Source of the DNA: Octadecabacter antarcticus 307
Lineage (GTDB): Bacteria; Pseudomonadota; Alphaproteobacteria; Rhodobacterales; Rhodobacteraceae
Assembly: GCF_000155675.2 (NCBI RefSeq)
Contig: NC_020911.1
Span: 3,834,501 to 3,898,500, forward strand
Direction: 5' to 3'
Length of the DNA: 64,000 nt
Below the pieces are notes generated by a model, which worked only from the letters and a program-made list of their open reading frames with translations, was not told the origin of the DNA and made no database searches. Position numbers and translations under genes: made by a program. Positions 44,132 to 53,930 of this stretch are shown here, one piece after another (within the stretch, counting starts at the first letter, position 1; each line of letters opens with the position of its first letter).

Positions 44132-45130
44132 TCATGCCCCCTCCACAGCGTTACCCCCAAAGATGCGTAAGTCCAATTTAGGCTGAGATGAAAACGCCGC
44201 GCGCACTGGTTCAAGCCCCAATTCATCGCGCAATAGATCAAGAAATAGGAGCTGGAGGTATCGTTCGGCATCCTTGATGAGGAGAATTTGGACCCCCTTG
44301 TGAAAGAAGTTGTTCCTCAAATCAACGATACCTTTCCAGAGAAGGTCATCTTCTACTTGTTTTTTTGAGAACTTGTAGATGCTTTGAAGCTGACGATTAG
44401 TAGCCATCGTACCACCAGCCTCACAGAATATTTGGAACGCCGTCCAATAGAAAAAGAACTTCTCTCCGTGTGCGGTATCTGGTGACGTTTTTCCACTGTG
44501 GTAGAACTCCAGTGCGCGGTTTATTCTATTCTTTTTCGTGGCATCTCTGATTGCGTCCTTCTGAGAGATGGCCTCTTCAAATAGACGCCAGTTTTCGGAA
44601 GCCATCATGGGACCATCGAAGGGCTGGAGAGTAGCCATTACGTCCCCAAAAAATGTGTATGGTCCACCAGGTTGAGCATCGTATATTGCTTCAAACACTT
44701 GCCTATAAACTGCGTTGCTCCCGAAATGGATCGACAGCAGGGCCTCCATACGGTCGAGGCGCGATAGCGTGTCTGCCTCCCTGAACTCGACACCGTCAAT
44801 CTCGTGAGGTGTTGCAAGAAGAAAACAAGCGCTTCGGGGGATGCTGAAATGGCCGATATCAGTCGGACAAATAATCTCCCCCGTCTCCGGATCACTGTGA
44901 AGCTGCCCCATTCCTACTTTCGTAAGATCATCGGCGTGAATTTCACAAAGATCAATCCAAATAGGAACACCGTCCTCGTTTGGCCGTGAAGACAGCCCTG
45001 ATGCATATTCGGTGAGCCGCGCAATGGAGCAAGGAACAATTGAGTAGAGGCGGAAAAGGAATTTGGACTTCTCAGGGTCTTTACACCATCCACCAGGAAT
45101 CATTGATTGAAAGCTATTTTTCCTAGTCAT
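44132..45130 (-). CDS. hypothetical protein with HEPN-like C-terminal region
   Basis: Starting at ATG 45130 the protein has about 332 residues and no recognised N-terminal domain (SIPRSACFLLATPHEIDGVE, DRMEALLSIHFGSNAVYRQV). The C-terminal 130 residues are helical and contain WTAFQIFCEAGG and VDLRNNFFHKGVQ, where R-N-N-F-F-H fits the Rx4-6H signature of HEPN ribonucleases. Base composition is AT-richer than its neighbours and it splits conserved genes, so it is probably acquired. A defence role is a guess. Confidence 0.6.
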   Translation of the reverse strand: MTRKNSFQSMIPGGWCKDPEKSKFLFRLYSIVPCSIARLTEYASGLSSRPNEDGVPIWIDLCEIHADDLTKVGMGQLHSDPETGEIICPTDIGHFSIPRSACFLLATPHEIDGVEFREADTLSRLDRMEALLSIHFGSNAVYRQVFEAIYDAQPGGPYTFFGDVMATLQPFDGPMMASENWRLFEEAISQKDAIRDATKKNRINRALEFYHSGKTSPDTAHGEKFFFYWTAFQIFCEAGGTMATNRQLQSIYKFSKKQVEDDLLWKGIVDLRNNFFHKGVQILLIKDAERYLQLLFLDLLRDELGLEPVRAAFSSQPKLDLRIFGGNAVEGA

Positions 45131-45244
45131 ACAGAATCTTACCAAACTGTCCACAAGACTGCAATTTACCCACCAAAAGCATACACGGCAAAGTCTTCTT
45201 TGCACCGCAAAGCAGTTATTCAAGAGTCCACCAATCGAATTTGC

Positions 45245-46477
45245 TTAGGCCCCGTTCGCCATATCCCAACCCAGCGCCTTGGCGACCGTAAAGATATCCT
45301 TATCGCCACGCCCGCACATGTTCATGACCAGCAGGTGATCGGACGGCAAATCTGGTGCTATCTTCATCACATGCGCCAGCGCGTGGGAGGGTTCAAGCGC
45401 GGGAATAATCCCTTCCAACTCACACGACAATTGAAACGCCTCAAGCGCCTCAACATCTGTGATTGATACATATGTCGCGCGGCCAATTTCGTGCAGCCAT
45501 GAATGTTCGGGGCCAATGCCCGGATAATCCAGGCCCGCCGAAATTGAATGGCCTTCTAGTATTTGCCCGTCATCATCTTGCAACAAATACGTCCGGTTGC
45601 CGTGCAAAACGCCGGGGCGACCACCTGTCAAAGACGCGCAATGTTCCATCTTGGAATTCACGCCTTTGCCGCCAGCTTCAACCCCGATGATGTTGACGTC
45701 TTTGTCGTCCAGAAACGGGAAAAACAGCCCCATTGCGTTGGACCCACCACCAATGGCGGCAATCAACGTGTCGGGCAAACGCCCTTCGGCTTCGTGCATC
45801 TGTACTTTGGTTTCCTGGCCAATGATCGCTTGAAAATCGCGCACCATCGCCGGATAGGGATGCGGGCCAGCCACTGTGCCAATGCAATAAAATGTATCGC
45901 GCACATTGGTCACCCAGTCGCGTAGCGCATCGTTCATCGCGTCCTTCAGCGTGCCACGACCCGACGTCACGGGGATCACTTCCGCGCCAAGCAGCTTCAT
46001 ACGGAACACGTTGGGCGCCTGACGTTCGACGTCTGTCGCACCCATATAAACCACGCATTTCAGACCAAACTTGGCACAGACCGTCGCGGTGGCCACGCCG
46101 TGCTGCCCCGCGCCGGTTTCTGCAATAATACGCGTCTTACCCATGCGCCGTGCCAGAATAATCTGGCCAAGCACGTTGTTGATCTTATGAGCGCCAGTGT
46201 GGTTCAGCTCATCGCGTTTAAGATAAATCTTCGCACCACCCAAGTGCTGCGTCAGGCGTTCAGCGTAATACAGTGGCGACGGACGACCGACATAGTGCGT
46301 CCACAGATCGTGCATTTCAGCCCAAAACGCGTCGTCAGTCTTGGCGAACTCATAACGCTCCTCAAGCTCAAGGATCAACGGCATCAAGGTCTCGGACACA
46401 AAGCGCCCGCCAAAATCACCAAATCGGCCCTTTTCGTCAGGGCCAGTCATAAAGGAATTGATCAGATCGTCAGGCAT
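45245..46477 (-). CDS. trpB: tryptophan synthase beta chain
   Basis: The 410-residue PLP enzyme joins indole and serine. The PLP lysine is in [12 protein letters not shown], the phosphate-binding loop in [15 protein letters not shown], and the N-terminus [17 protein letters not shown] is typical. trpF lies upstream on the same strand, as in other Rhodobacterales. The partner alpha chain is at 36.7 kb. Confidence 0.97.
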   Translation of the reverse strand: MPDDLINSFMTGPDEKGRFGDFGGRFVSETLMPLILELEERYEFAKTDDAFWAEMHDLWTHYVGRPSPLYYAERLTQHLGGAKIYLKRDELNHTGAHKINNVLGQIILARRMGKTRIIAETGAGQHGVATATVCAKFGLKCVVYMGATDVERQAPNVFRMKLLGAEVIPVTSGRGTLKDAMNDALRDWVTNVRDTFYCIGTVAGPHPYPAMVRDFQAIIGQETKVQMHEAEGRLPDTLIAAIGGGSNAMGLFFPFLDDKDVNIIGVEAGGKGVNSKMEHCASLTGGRPGVLHGNRTYLLQDDDGQILEGHSISAGLDYPGIGPEHSWLHEIGRATYVSITDVEALEAFQLSCELEGIIPALEPSHALAHVMKIAPDLPSDHLLVMNMCGRGDKDIFTVAKALGWDMANGA

Positions 46478-46547
46478 TGCGCGTCTCCAGACTTCAAACT
46501 TGTGGTATTTTAGTGATGTAGCGCTGCAGTAGGGGGCCGTAAAGTAC

Positions 46548-47195
46548 CTAGGCCTGCGCAGCGGTCACGAATGATGCAATCAAGCTGGCATCTTTCACAC
46601 CAACATCGCCTTCGACTCCACTGGAGACGTCCACTTGGGTCGCTCCTGTGCGGCGAACAGCCTCAGCCACATTATCCGGCGTGAGCCCACCGGCCAACAT
46701 CCACGGCACCGTCCAATATTTGCGCCCTGCCAGCAGCGTCCAGTCAAACGCCAGACCATTGCCACCAGGCAAGTCGGCATTCTTTGGCGGCTTGGCGTCG
46801 ATCAGCAGTTGGTCCGCAACAGCGGCATATGCGTCAATCTGCGCCAGATCGCTGGCGTCTGCTATTCCAACGGCCTTCATCACCGGCAACCCGTAACGCG
46901 CTTTCACTTCTGCCACGCGTTCGGGCGTTTCAGACCCATGCAACTGCAATATGTCCAAAGGCACCGCAGCTGTTAGCGCGTCCAAGAACGCGTCATCGGC
47001 ATTCACAACCAACGCAACCTTGGCAACGCCCATGGGCACATCGGCGGCCAATGCATTAGCCTCTTGAAACGAAACATTGCGCGGGGATTTAGGATAGAAA
47101 ACAAAGCCGACATAGGACGCGCCAGCGGACGCCGCTGCAGCAACGTCAGCCGTGGTCCGCAATCCACAAATTTTCACGCGAATACCGTGTGACAT
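46548..47195 (-). CDS. trpF: phosphoribosylanthranilate isomerase
   Basis: The 215-residue TIM-barrel enzyme carries out the Amadori rearrangement in tryptophan synthesis. The catalytic Cys is in RVKICGLRT, the Asp in the C-terminal DVSSGVE, with [11 protein letters not shown] and AGGLTPDNV in between. It is followed by trpB after a 70-bp gap. Confidence 0.96.
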   Translation of the reverse strand: MSHGIRVKICGLRTTADVAAAASAGASYVGFVFYPKSPRNVSFQEANALAADVPMGVAKVALVVNADDAFLDALTAAVPLDILQLHGSETPERVAEVKARYGLPVMKAVGIADASDLAQIDAYAAVADQLLIDAKPPKNADLPGGNGLAFDWTLLAGRKYWTVPWMLAGGLTPDNVAEAVRRTGATQVDVSSGVEGDVGVKDASLIASFVTAAQA

Positions 47196-47201
47196 CGGCC
47201 C

Positions 47202-47552
47202 CTAGCTGGCTTTGTCGAGCAGGGCGACAATCTCGTCCTTGCCCTCATGCTTTTCCGTCTTGAGGCTATCCACCTCACGCTTAAGGGCATTAAGTTCGTG
47301 CCCCCTAGCGCGGGCACCCGCACGGATACCGTGCTCACGAACCCATTCCCAGAAGAACCCGATCAGCAGGCCAATCGCCACACCAACAAAGATCGCCACA
47401 AACAATGGAATCTGAATTTCAGGGGATATCCCAAGGGGACCCGCCAAGGCTTCTGGTATCGCGTGCAGGGTTACAATCCCGCGGTTGGCCATCCCGACAA
47501 TAATAAGAGCAATCGCAACGATTCCCCAAAATGCGTATCTGATATATTTCAT
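47202..47552 (-). CDS. LapA-domain (DUF1049) inner-membrane protein
   Basis: The 116-residue protein has two membrane segments (IRYAFWGIVAIALIIVGM and QIPLFVAIFVGVAIGLLIGF) and a short cytoplasmic coiled coil (RGHELNALKREVDSLKTEKH), the pattern of LapA-type proteins linked to lipopolysaccharide assembly. It lies between ihfB and trpF with 9- and 6-bp gaps, so it is in one operon with them. Confidence 0.85.
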   Translation of the reverse strand: MKYIRYAFWGIVAIALIIVGMANRGIVTLHAIPEALAGPLGISPEIQIPLFVAIFVGVAIGLLIGFFWEWVREHGIRAGARARGHELNALKREVDSLKTEKHEGKDEIVALLDKAS

Positions 47553-47561
47553 GGGATTAGT

Positions 47562-47843
47562 TTACTTCCCGTTGAGCCGGTCCCGCAAGAGCTTGCCTGT
47601 CTTAAAGAACGGAACATGTTTCTCTTCGACCTGAACGGCCTCACCCGTGCGCGGGTTTCTGCCCAAACGTGCGTCGCGCTTTTTCACTGAGAACGCACCG
47701 AAGCCGCGCAGTTCAACACGATCGCCGTTAGACATCGCCTCAATGACGCGTTCAAAAATTGTGTTCACAATCCTCTCTACGTCCCGTTGATAAAGATGCG
47801 GGTTCTGTTCAGCGATTGTATCAGTCAATTCGGATCGGATCAT
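47562..47843 (-). CDS. ihfB: integration host factor subunit beta
   Basis: The 93-residue DNA-bending protein has the HU/IHF signature ([26 protein letters not shown]) and the beta-type C-terminus ([20 protein letters not shown]). It acts with IHF-alpha as a nucleoid architect. It follows rpsA, an arrangement shared by many proteobacteria. Confidence 0.96.
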   Translation of the reverse strand: MIRSELTDTIAEQNPHLYQRDVERIVNTIFERVIEAMSNGDRVELRGFGAFSVKKRDARLGRNPRTGEAVQVEEKHVPFFKTGKLLRDRLNGK

Positions 47844-48167
47844 TTGGTGTTCTCCCCCACCGGTTTCGTCGGAGTCAGTTTTTCATTGGCAGTGGCGTAA
47901 CTGCCTCTTTGCGCAGGACTATAGGTTGGAATTTCCAATCACGAAAGAACCTTATATGAAAAATTACGCAGCAATCCCATCAATTTCCGGCCAAATCGCT
48001 ATCAAAACAGCAAACGAAACCCGTCACTTGCGGCATTGTTGCACGTGGGGACTTCGGTTGGTGCTGGTGATTCGACAGCCCCTGCCCGAGAAAAAGAAAA
48101 ACCCCACCAGCGTGTGCCAGCGGGGTTTCCAGTTTTTAGTTGATCAATTTGACCAGCGTTCGATGAC
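47844..48167. other. 324-bp gap between ihfB and rpsA
   Basis: No gene is seen. It contains the rpsA terminator at 48091-48130 and the upstream region of ihfB; an ihfB promoter is expected here but no clear box can be named. Confidence 0.6.
48091..48130 (-). terminator. intrinsic terminator after rpsA
   Basis: On the minus strand AACCCCGCTGG and CTGGTGGGGTT form a stem-loop (one or two mismatches) followed by TTTCTTTTT. It starts about 45 bp after the rpsA stop. Confidence 0.8.
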
Positions 48168-49853
48168 TTACGCGTCGTCGCCTTTTTTCAAAGCCGCGCC
48201 AAGGATATCACCCAAGGATGCGCCAGAATCAGATGACCCAAACTGTTCAACAGCTTCTTTTTCTTCCGCGATCTCGCGTGCTTTGATCGACAGACCCAAA
48301 CGGCGGGTCTTGGCGTCGATGTTGGTCACACGTGCGTCGACCTTGTCGCCCACGCCGAAACGCTCAGGGCGCTGCTCAGCACGATCACGCGACAGATCGG
48401 AACGACGAATGAAGGATTTCGCGCCTTCATAATCGACCTCAATGCCACCGTCTTCGATCTTCGTGACTTCGACCGTTACGATCGTGCCACGCTTCACGCC
48501 GCCAACTGCATCTTGGAACGGATCACCGTCCATGGCTTTGATCGAAAGCGAAATACGCTCTTTCTCAACATCCACTTCGGTGACTTTCGCGTTCACGACG
48601 TCGCCTTTACGGAAATCGCCGATGACGTCTTCGCCGCGGCCTTCCCATGTCAGGTCGGACAAGTGAACCATGCCGTCGATGTCGCCGTCGAGGCCAACAA
48701 ACAGACCGAATTCGGTGATGTTTTTGACTTCGCCTTCAACTTCGGTGCCCTCGGGGTGGGTTTCTGCAAACACTTCCCATGGGTTGCGCTGCGTCTGCTT
48801 CAGACCGAGCGATACGCGACGTTTGGATTCGTCGATTTCCAGAACCATGACTTCGACTTCTTGGCTCGTGGACACGATCTTACCGGGGTGTACGTTCTTT
48901 TTGGTCCAAGACATCTCGGACACGTGAACGAGACCCTCAACACCGGCTTCCAGTTCAACAAATGCGCCGTAGTCCGTGATGTTGGTTACGCGACCTGTGT
49001 GCGTGGACTCCAGCGGGTACTTGCCAGCTACAGCATCCCATGGATCGTCCTGCAGCTGCTTCATGCCGAGGGAGATACGGTGGGTTTCTTTGTTGATCTT
49101 GATAACCTGCACCTTGATCGTCTCACCAATTGTGAGGATCTCGGATGGGTGGTTTACACGGCGCCATGCCATGTCGGTCACGTGCAACAACCCGTCAACG
49201 CCGCCGAGGTCAACAAACGCACCGTATTCGGTGATGTTCTTGACGACGCCGTCAACTTCTTGGCCTTCAGTCAGGTTGCCGATGACTTCGGCGCGCTGCT
49301 CTGCACGGGATTCTTCGAGAATCGCGCGACGCGATACAACGATATTGCCACGACGACGGTCCATTTTCAAAATCTGGAACGGCTGCTTGAGACCCATCAA
49401 CGGGCCCGCGTCACGCACAGGGCGCACGTCAACTTGTGAACCGGGAAGGAACGCAACCGCGCCGCCCAGATCAACAGTAAAGCCACCTTTTACGCGACCA
49501 AAGATTGCGCCTTCGACGCGTTCTTCGTCAGCATATGCTTTCTCAAGGCGATCCCAAGCTTCCTCACGGCGCGCCATCTCACGGGAGATAACAGCTTCGC
49601 CACGGGCGTTCTCGGAGGAGCGAAGGAATACTTCGACAACGTCTCCGACAGCGATTTCGGGTACTTCGCCTGGATCTGCGAATTCTTTAATATCAACGCG
49701 GCCTTCCATCTTGTAGCCGACGTCGATGATGGCTTGTCCCGCTTCGATTGCGATGACTTTGCCTTTGACGACACTACCTTCTTTAGGTGTGTCAATTTCG
49801 AAGCTTTCGGTAAGAAGGGCTTCGAATTCCTCCATAGATACGTTTTGAGCCAT
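48168..49853 (-). CDS. rpsA: 30S ribosomal protein S1
   Basis: From ATG 49853 (MAQNVSMEEFEALL) the protein has 561 residues and six S1 RNA-binding repeats, for example KGKVIAIEAGQAIIDVGYK, VVKNITEYGAFVDLGGVDGL, VTNITDYGAFVELEAGVEGL and VKNITEFGLFVGLDGDIDGM. It recruits mRNA to the 30S subunit. The frame is open 40 codons further upstream, but that part does not look like S1. Confidence 0.97.
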   Translation of the reverse strand: MAQNVSMEEFEALLTESFEIDTPKEGSVVKGKVIAIEAGQAIIDVGYKMEGRVDIKEFADPGEVPEIAVGDVVEVFLRSSENARGEAVISREMARREEAWDRLEKAYADEERVEGAIFGRVKGGFTVDLGGAVAFLPGSQVDVRPVRDAGPLMGLKQPFQILKMDRRRGNIVVSRRAILEESRAEQRAEVIGNLTEGQEVDGVVKNITEYGAFVDLGGVDGLLHVTDMAWRRVNHPSEILTIGETIKVQVIKINKETHRISLGMKQLQDDPWDAVAGKYPLESTHTGRVTNITDYGAFVELEAGVEGLVHVSEMSWTKKNVHPGKIVSTSQEVEVMVLEIDESKRRVSLGLKQTQRNPWEVFAETHPEGTEVEGEVKNITEFGLFVGLDGDIDGMVHLSDLTWEGRGEDVIGDFRKGDVVNAKVTEVDVEKERISLSIKAMDGDPFQDAVGGVKRGTIVTVEVTKIEDGGIEVDYEGAKSFIRRSDLSRDRAEQRPERFGVGDKVDARVTNIDAKTRRLGLSIKAREIAEEKEAVEQFGSSDSGASLGDILGAALKKGDDA

Positions 49854-50445
49854 GTGGCGTAAGTTTCCTAAGGTCGTTGTTGGCCGCGCGGGTCGTGATC
49901 CGCCGGACTTGTTTTTTGTTGATCGCGCGTCGTCTTGCAATGCAAAGAGGGCCGGAAATCCCGACCCTGCCAAGTTGCACGTTCTAACGACGCTTCAACG
50001 CTGCGGCGTATAGGGGGAATCGTCGTTAAGGGCAAGGGGTGGGGCTACTTAACCTAGCTCGGCCTGCACCAAATAAGCGGAGTTCAAGACTTCCAGGTGT
50101 TCGGGAATATAATATGGAGCCAAACCGCCATGCACCCTGGACCAAGGGGGATATTTTCGATCACTTTCAATTGGTTCCAAACGGTAAAGCTCAATGTCCA
50201 AATCCAGCAAGGTATTCTTCGCCGTTCTCGGCTTTGCCAAATCGGTGGTCCGCAACCCGCTGCAAATATTCAGCGTTCACCATCAAACAGAAAACATACC
50301 CGTCACGGTCTTTCAAGACGCCACAAACATTGCTCCGATGTCCAGCGCCATTGGCTGAGTTTTCATGGCAATCTGACGACCTGTTTTTCCTTGCTTACCC
50401 CGCACGCATCTCACAGTTTAGACAAATGGTCTCCATTCAGGGCAG
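49854..50445. other. 592-bp gap between rpsA and agmatine deiminase
   Basis: The part next to rpsA is its leader. Between about 50191 and 50400 the minus strand has a 66-codon open stretch with protein-like composition (GVLKDRDGYVFCLMVNAEYL) but no clear start. It is followed in another frame by a 68-codon stretch (50049-50255). They may be one frameshifted remnant; no family is recognised. Confidence 0.45.
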
Positions 50446-51642
50446 ATGATGCAAAGACGAACATTCATGGCAACGGGCATGGTAGCAGGTGCAGGCATGG
50501 CAACGATGGGATTGGTGCCCAAACCGCAGCGTTTCTACGTCCCGCCAGAGGAAGCGCGCCACCAGCGCACGTTCATGCAATGGCCGATCAATCGCCGCGT
50601 CCATCCCGACGGCGTGTTCCTTGATATGACACAGCAAACCATCGCTGATATCGCCAATACCATTGCGGATTTCGAACCCGTCACCATGCTGGCGCACCCA
50701 GATGATCACGCAGGCGCACGCCGAAAACTGTCGAGCAACGTCGAATTGTGGGACATCCCCACCGAAGACCTGTGGTGCCGCGACGCCGGCCCGATCTTTG
50801 TCATCGACGGCAACGGCGCCATCGCTGTCAGCCATATCCAGTTCAATGGCTGGGGTGAAAAACAGATCAACACCCGCGACAGCCAGATCGTGGCACGCAT
50901 CGCGGCCCGTTTGGGCCTTGATCTGATACCGACTGGCTTGCGCGGCGAAGCGGGCGGCGTTGAACAGGACGGCCACGGATTGCTGATTGCGCACGAAAGC
51001 TCATGGGTGAACGACAACCGCAATCCCGGCCTGTCGCGCGCTGATGTCGAAACCCGCCTGCTACGTGCCTACGGTGCAGATCGCTTGATTTGGTCGGATG
51101 GTGTTTGGGGGGAAGACATCACCGACTACCACATCGACAGTCTTGCGCGTTTCACTGGCCCGGGCCGGATCCTGATCAACCTGCCCGATGACCCAGACAT
51201 GCGCGACCCGTTCCATGTCGCAGCGCTCGACACCCACGACGCATTGGACGCGGCAGGGCTTGAGATTGAGGTCATTCCAGAACCAACACTGCGCCGCGTC
51301 AACGACATCGACTTCGTCGCGTCCTACGCCAACTACTACGTCTGCAACGGCGCGGTTATCGCCGCCCAGTTCGGCGACCCGCAAAAAGATGCCATCGCCA
51401 AAGACGCCCTGCGCCGCCACTTTCCGGGCCGCGACATAATCACGCTCAACGTCGATCCTTTGGGCGAAATGGGCGGCGGCATCCATTGCGCCACGCAGCA
51501 AATGCCAGCAGAAGGCTTATCCCTTTTAGTCCGGTTGCCCCACATGTTGACGCGGCGCAGAACCTCGCCCTTGTGGCTTGAGAGGCGGATCGGATCAGTT
51601 TGTAACATCTGGTGGGTTTATGGGGCGTGGCTTTTGCCGTGA
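50446..51642 (+). CDS. aguA: agmatine deiminase, C-terminus altered by IS insertion
   Basis: The protein starts with a twin-arginine-type signal (MMQRRTFMATGMVAGAGMA), so it is exported. The deiminase fold is clear: TFMQWP, DLWCRDAGPIFV, the His in DYHIDSLARF and the catalytic Cys in GGGIHCATQQMP. It converts agmatine to N-carbamoylputrescine. The natural end was PAV-stop: after MPA the IS1595 insertion at 51512 removes the last residue and stop, and the frame reads 44 residues into the IS before stopping at 51642. The catalytic part is complete, so activity may survive. Confidence 0.88.
   Translation: MMQRRTFMATGMVAGAGMATMGLVPKPQRFYVPPEEARHQRTFMQWPINRRVHPDGVFLDMTQQTIADIANTIADFEPVTMLAHPDDHAGARRKLSSNVELWDIPTEDLWCRDAGPIFVIDGNGAIAVSHIQFNGWGEKQINTRDSQIVARIAARLGLDLIPTGLRGEAGGVEQDGHGLLIAHESSWVNDNRNPGLSRADVETRLLRAYGADRLIWSDGVWGEDITDYHIDSLARFTGPGRILINLPDDPDMRDPFHVAALDTHDALDAAGLEIEVIPEPTLRRVNDIDFVASYANYYVCNGAVIAAQFGDPQKDAIAKDALRRHFPGRDIITLNVDPLGEMGGGIHCATQQMPAEGLSLLVRLPHMLTRRRTSPLWLERRIGSVCNIWWVYGAWLLP
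51503..51511 (+). repeat. target-site duplication, left (IS1595)
   Basis: TGCCAGCAG is identical to 52679-52687 on the other side of the IS. The family normally makes 8-bp duplications; the ninth base may be chance. Confidence 0.85.
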
Positions 51643-52678
51643 ACAAGGGCCTTCAGGCGCGCTGTTCAACAAAATCACGATATGTCGCTGGGCCAATACC
51701 AACACCGATCCCCAGCAGCGTGTCGAAGGCGCTTCGCATGTGTCGCCGTCGGTTCCAGCGGAACACAAATTCGTCGAGATAGCGTTGCAGATGGCATTTT
51801 CTGAGGCCGTGGAAGACGCCTTTTGCCCACGTTTTTAGGTTGGAGAACACGCGGTGGACCCAGTGGAGTATGTCATGTGCCTTCTTGCCGCTGACGACCT
51901 TCGCCTCATGCGTGTTTGCAGGGGGATTTTCGTAACCTAGCCAGCCATCCGTGATGACGTGAGCGCCAGGCTCTACAGCCTGACCAATGAACCCGTGTAG
52001 CGTCTTTGATGCGCCGTCGGGAATGTGTTTCATCCTGATACGGCGCGGATGTCCGTCTCTTGATAACTCGACGGCGCAGACGACAAACATCTTTCCGACC
52101 GGGCTCCGCCCACCCTTTGGCCGGTCCTCGGGATCATGCCGGGACCGGAACGGAATCTCTGTTTCATCGATCTCGACAAGGTCTTTCAGGGGGTTGCGGT
52201 CAGGGTTGACCATCGACCGCCGCAGCTTTTGCAAGAGGAGCCACGCCGTCTTGTAGCTGCCAAGGCCAAGTTGCGCCTGAAGTTGCAGCGCTGACATGCC
52301 GTTGGAATGGCTGGTGATGATGTGCGCGGCAAGAAACCAAATTCGCAACGGCAAATGGCTGCTGTGCATCACCGTGCCAGCCGTCACGGATGTCTGCCGT
52401 GCGCAACCGGCACATTCCCAAGTCGCGCGATTTCGCTTTAACGGCCAGCCCTTGCAGGTGCCACAGGAAGGACACACAAAGCCCTCAGGCCAACGATGTT
52501 CCGCCAGATAATGCGAACACGCTTCCTCATCAGAAAACCTGGCGTCGAACGCCGGGCGGGACATGGGTTTGTCGTTTTTCCATCTGGCTGGCATGGGTAG
52601 AACAATACAAGAACATTGTAGATTGGCAAGCCGCTTCACACTACATCAGGTGCCGCCGGAGCAAAGGGGATAAGCCTT
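51512..52678 (-). mobile_element. complete IS1595-family insertion sequence (1167 bp)
   Basis: Inverted repeats begin AAGGCTTATCCC at both ends and stay similar for about 35 bp (TTTNNTCCGG, then GC-CC). A direct duplication flanks the element. Joining the flanks restores the aguA stop (CCA GCA GTT TGA). The intact duplication and transposase indicate a recent, possibly active insertion. Confidence 0.9.
51653..52594 (-). CDS. IS1595-family transposase
   Basis: The protein has an N-terminal zinc ribbon (FVCPSCGTCKGW, WECAGCARQTSVTAGTVMH) and an ISXO2-like DDE domain with DLVEIDETEI, VITDGWLGYENP and the later HILHWVHRVFSNLKTWAKG segment. It is 313 residues from ATG 52594; starts at 52639 or 52564 are also possible. 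It appears intact. Confidence 0.92.
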   Translation of the reverse strand: MPARWKNDKPMSRPAFDARFSDEEACSHYLAEHRWPEGFVCPSCGTCKGWPLKRNRATWECAGCARQTSVTAGTVMHSSHLPLRIWFLAAHIITSHSNGMSALQLQAQLGLGSYKTAWLLLQKLRRSMVNPDRNPLKDLVEIDETEIPFRSRHDPEDRPKGGRSPVGKMFVVCAVELSRDGHPRRIRMKHIPDGASKTLHGFIGQAVEPGAHVITDGWLGYENPPANTHEAKVVSGKKAHDILHWVHRVFSNLKTWAKGVFHGLRKCHLQRYLDEFVFRWNRRRHMRSAFDTLLGIGVGIGPATYRDFVEQRA

Positions 52679-52687
52679 TGCCAGCAG
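52679..52687 (+). repeat. target-site duplication, right (IS1595)
   Basis: TGCCAGCAG repeats 51503-51511. The bases after it (TTTGA at 52688-52692) contain the original aguA stop codon. Confidence 0.85.
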
Positions 52688-52732
52688 TTTGAATAGGCTG
52701 TCGCGCAACGCTGGCCCCCGCGTGATCTGCGG

Positions 52733-53887
52733 TTAATCTTGATCCACGCCCAGCGCAAGCGCATCCAGGCTCGCAATCTCCGGCATCGACCGTCCTGCGA
52801 TGCCTTGCAAATCGCCATGCATGCCGACCGTTGACGCGATGACCAAATCAATCTGCTTGGCCCGCAAAGCCCATTGTTTTTCGATGAACACACGTTCCTT
52901 GCGCAGATTGTCCTGCATGTCCTCAAACCGTTCAACAATCGCATCGACGCGTTGCTTGAACTGCGTTCCAGTCAAGTAATCATAAATCATTTCCATCTTG
53001 GTTTCCTGACCCATCGCGCGCCCCTTCGCGCCTGCGACCTCGATCAAACCATGGCGCAATGACGTCGCCAAAGGCACCGCATAGCGCGGCGCGCAGACCC
53101 AGATGCCATCGACAATTCCAAAACTGTCGACGCCGTCTGGCAGCGCAACGGACGTTATCACCGCCACTTCACAGCCCGACGCGCGTTGATCATTACGCAG
53201 CTTGGCCAGCCAGCCTGCTGTCCAGTTTTTTGTGCGTTTGCTTTCCCACAAAATCCGCCCCGCCACGACGCCGTTCGCCATCACATCCTGACGCACATCC
53301 GCGCCGCCAACCCCTTTGGCGATAGGCGAAAATCCGTCCAGCGGAAACGCCTGGGCCAGCGTTTCTTCCAGCACCATCTCTGCCGCCTCGCCTTGGGTTT
53401 GCATCGACCCCTGTTCAGACTTCTGTTTCAGCGCTTCAATCTGTTTTTTCATCCCATCGATCATCTGCGCTTGCTCTGCCACCTTCAGCGCGGCTTTATC
53501 ATCAGCGTCCTTTGACAGCCTCTCCACCAACGCATCGCGCTCCGCTGCGATCATTTTTTGAACGGTCAGGTCAATCTCTGCCTCTTTGTCCTTTAATTCC
53601 TGTTCACGCTTCATCGCGGCCGCCTGTGCTGCCTGTGCTGCGCGCAATTTCACGTCCTGTTCTTTCACCCGTTCTTGCAGCGCAATCTGGTCAGCGCTTG
53701 CCTCCGCTTTGCCCACCAACTTCGCGCGGGCCTCAGCCTCAGCCACAGCCTGCGCCAATTGCACCTCACGCTTGGCCAATTCATCTTTGAAGGTGGATTT
53801 CAGATCGGCCACAAGCGGCCCTGCCAATTGTTCGGTCAGCTCAATCTCACTGGAACAAGTCGGGCATTGGATTTTCAGATCAGACAT
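52733..53887 (-). CDS. DUF2130 protein: zinc finger, coiled coil and nuclease-like domain
   Basis: The 384-residue protein begins with a zinc-binding start (IQCPTCSSEIELTEQ), then a coiled coil (residues about 30-150, rich in Ala/Glu/Lys/Gln). It ends with the DUF2130 domain, which holds a PD-(D/E)XK-like core (GRILWESKRTKNWTAGWL, CEVAVITSVALP). The nuclease assignment is by motif; the cellular role is unknown. Confidence 0.85.
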   Translation of the reverse strand: MSDLKIQCPTCSSEIELTEQLAGPLVADLKSTFKDELAKREVQLAQAVAEAEARAKLVGKAEASADQIALQERVKEQDVKLRAAQAAQAAAMKREQELKDKEAEIDLTVQKMIAAERDALVERLSKDADDKAALKVAEQAQMIDGMKKQIEALKQKSEQGSMQTQGEAAEMVLEETLAQAFPLDGFSPIAKGVGGADVRQDVMANGVVAGRILWESKRTKNWTAGWLAKLRNDQRASGCEVAVITSVALPDGVDSFGIVDGIWVCAPRYAVPLATSLRHGLIEVAGAKGRAMGQETKMEMIYDYLTGTQFKQRVDAIVERFEDMQDNLRKERVFIEKQWALRAKQIDLVIASTVGMHGDLQGIAGRSMPEIASLDALALGVDQD

Positions 53888-53930
53888 TTGACACTCTCGA
53901 CTAGGGTTCGCCCAGCCATATCACACCGCG

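Noticed and set aside
48513..49439. 308-codon plus-strand frame inside rpsA
   Set aside because: It is antisense to a clear S1 gene and shows no domain; the periodic S1 repeats keep the opposite strand open.
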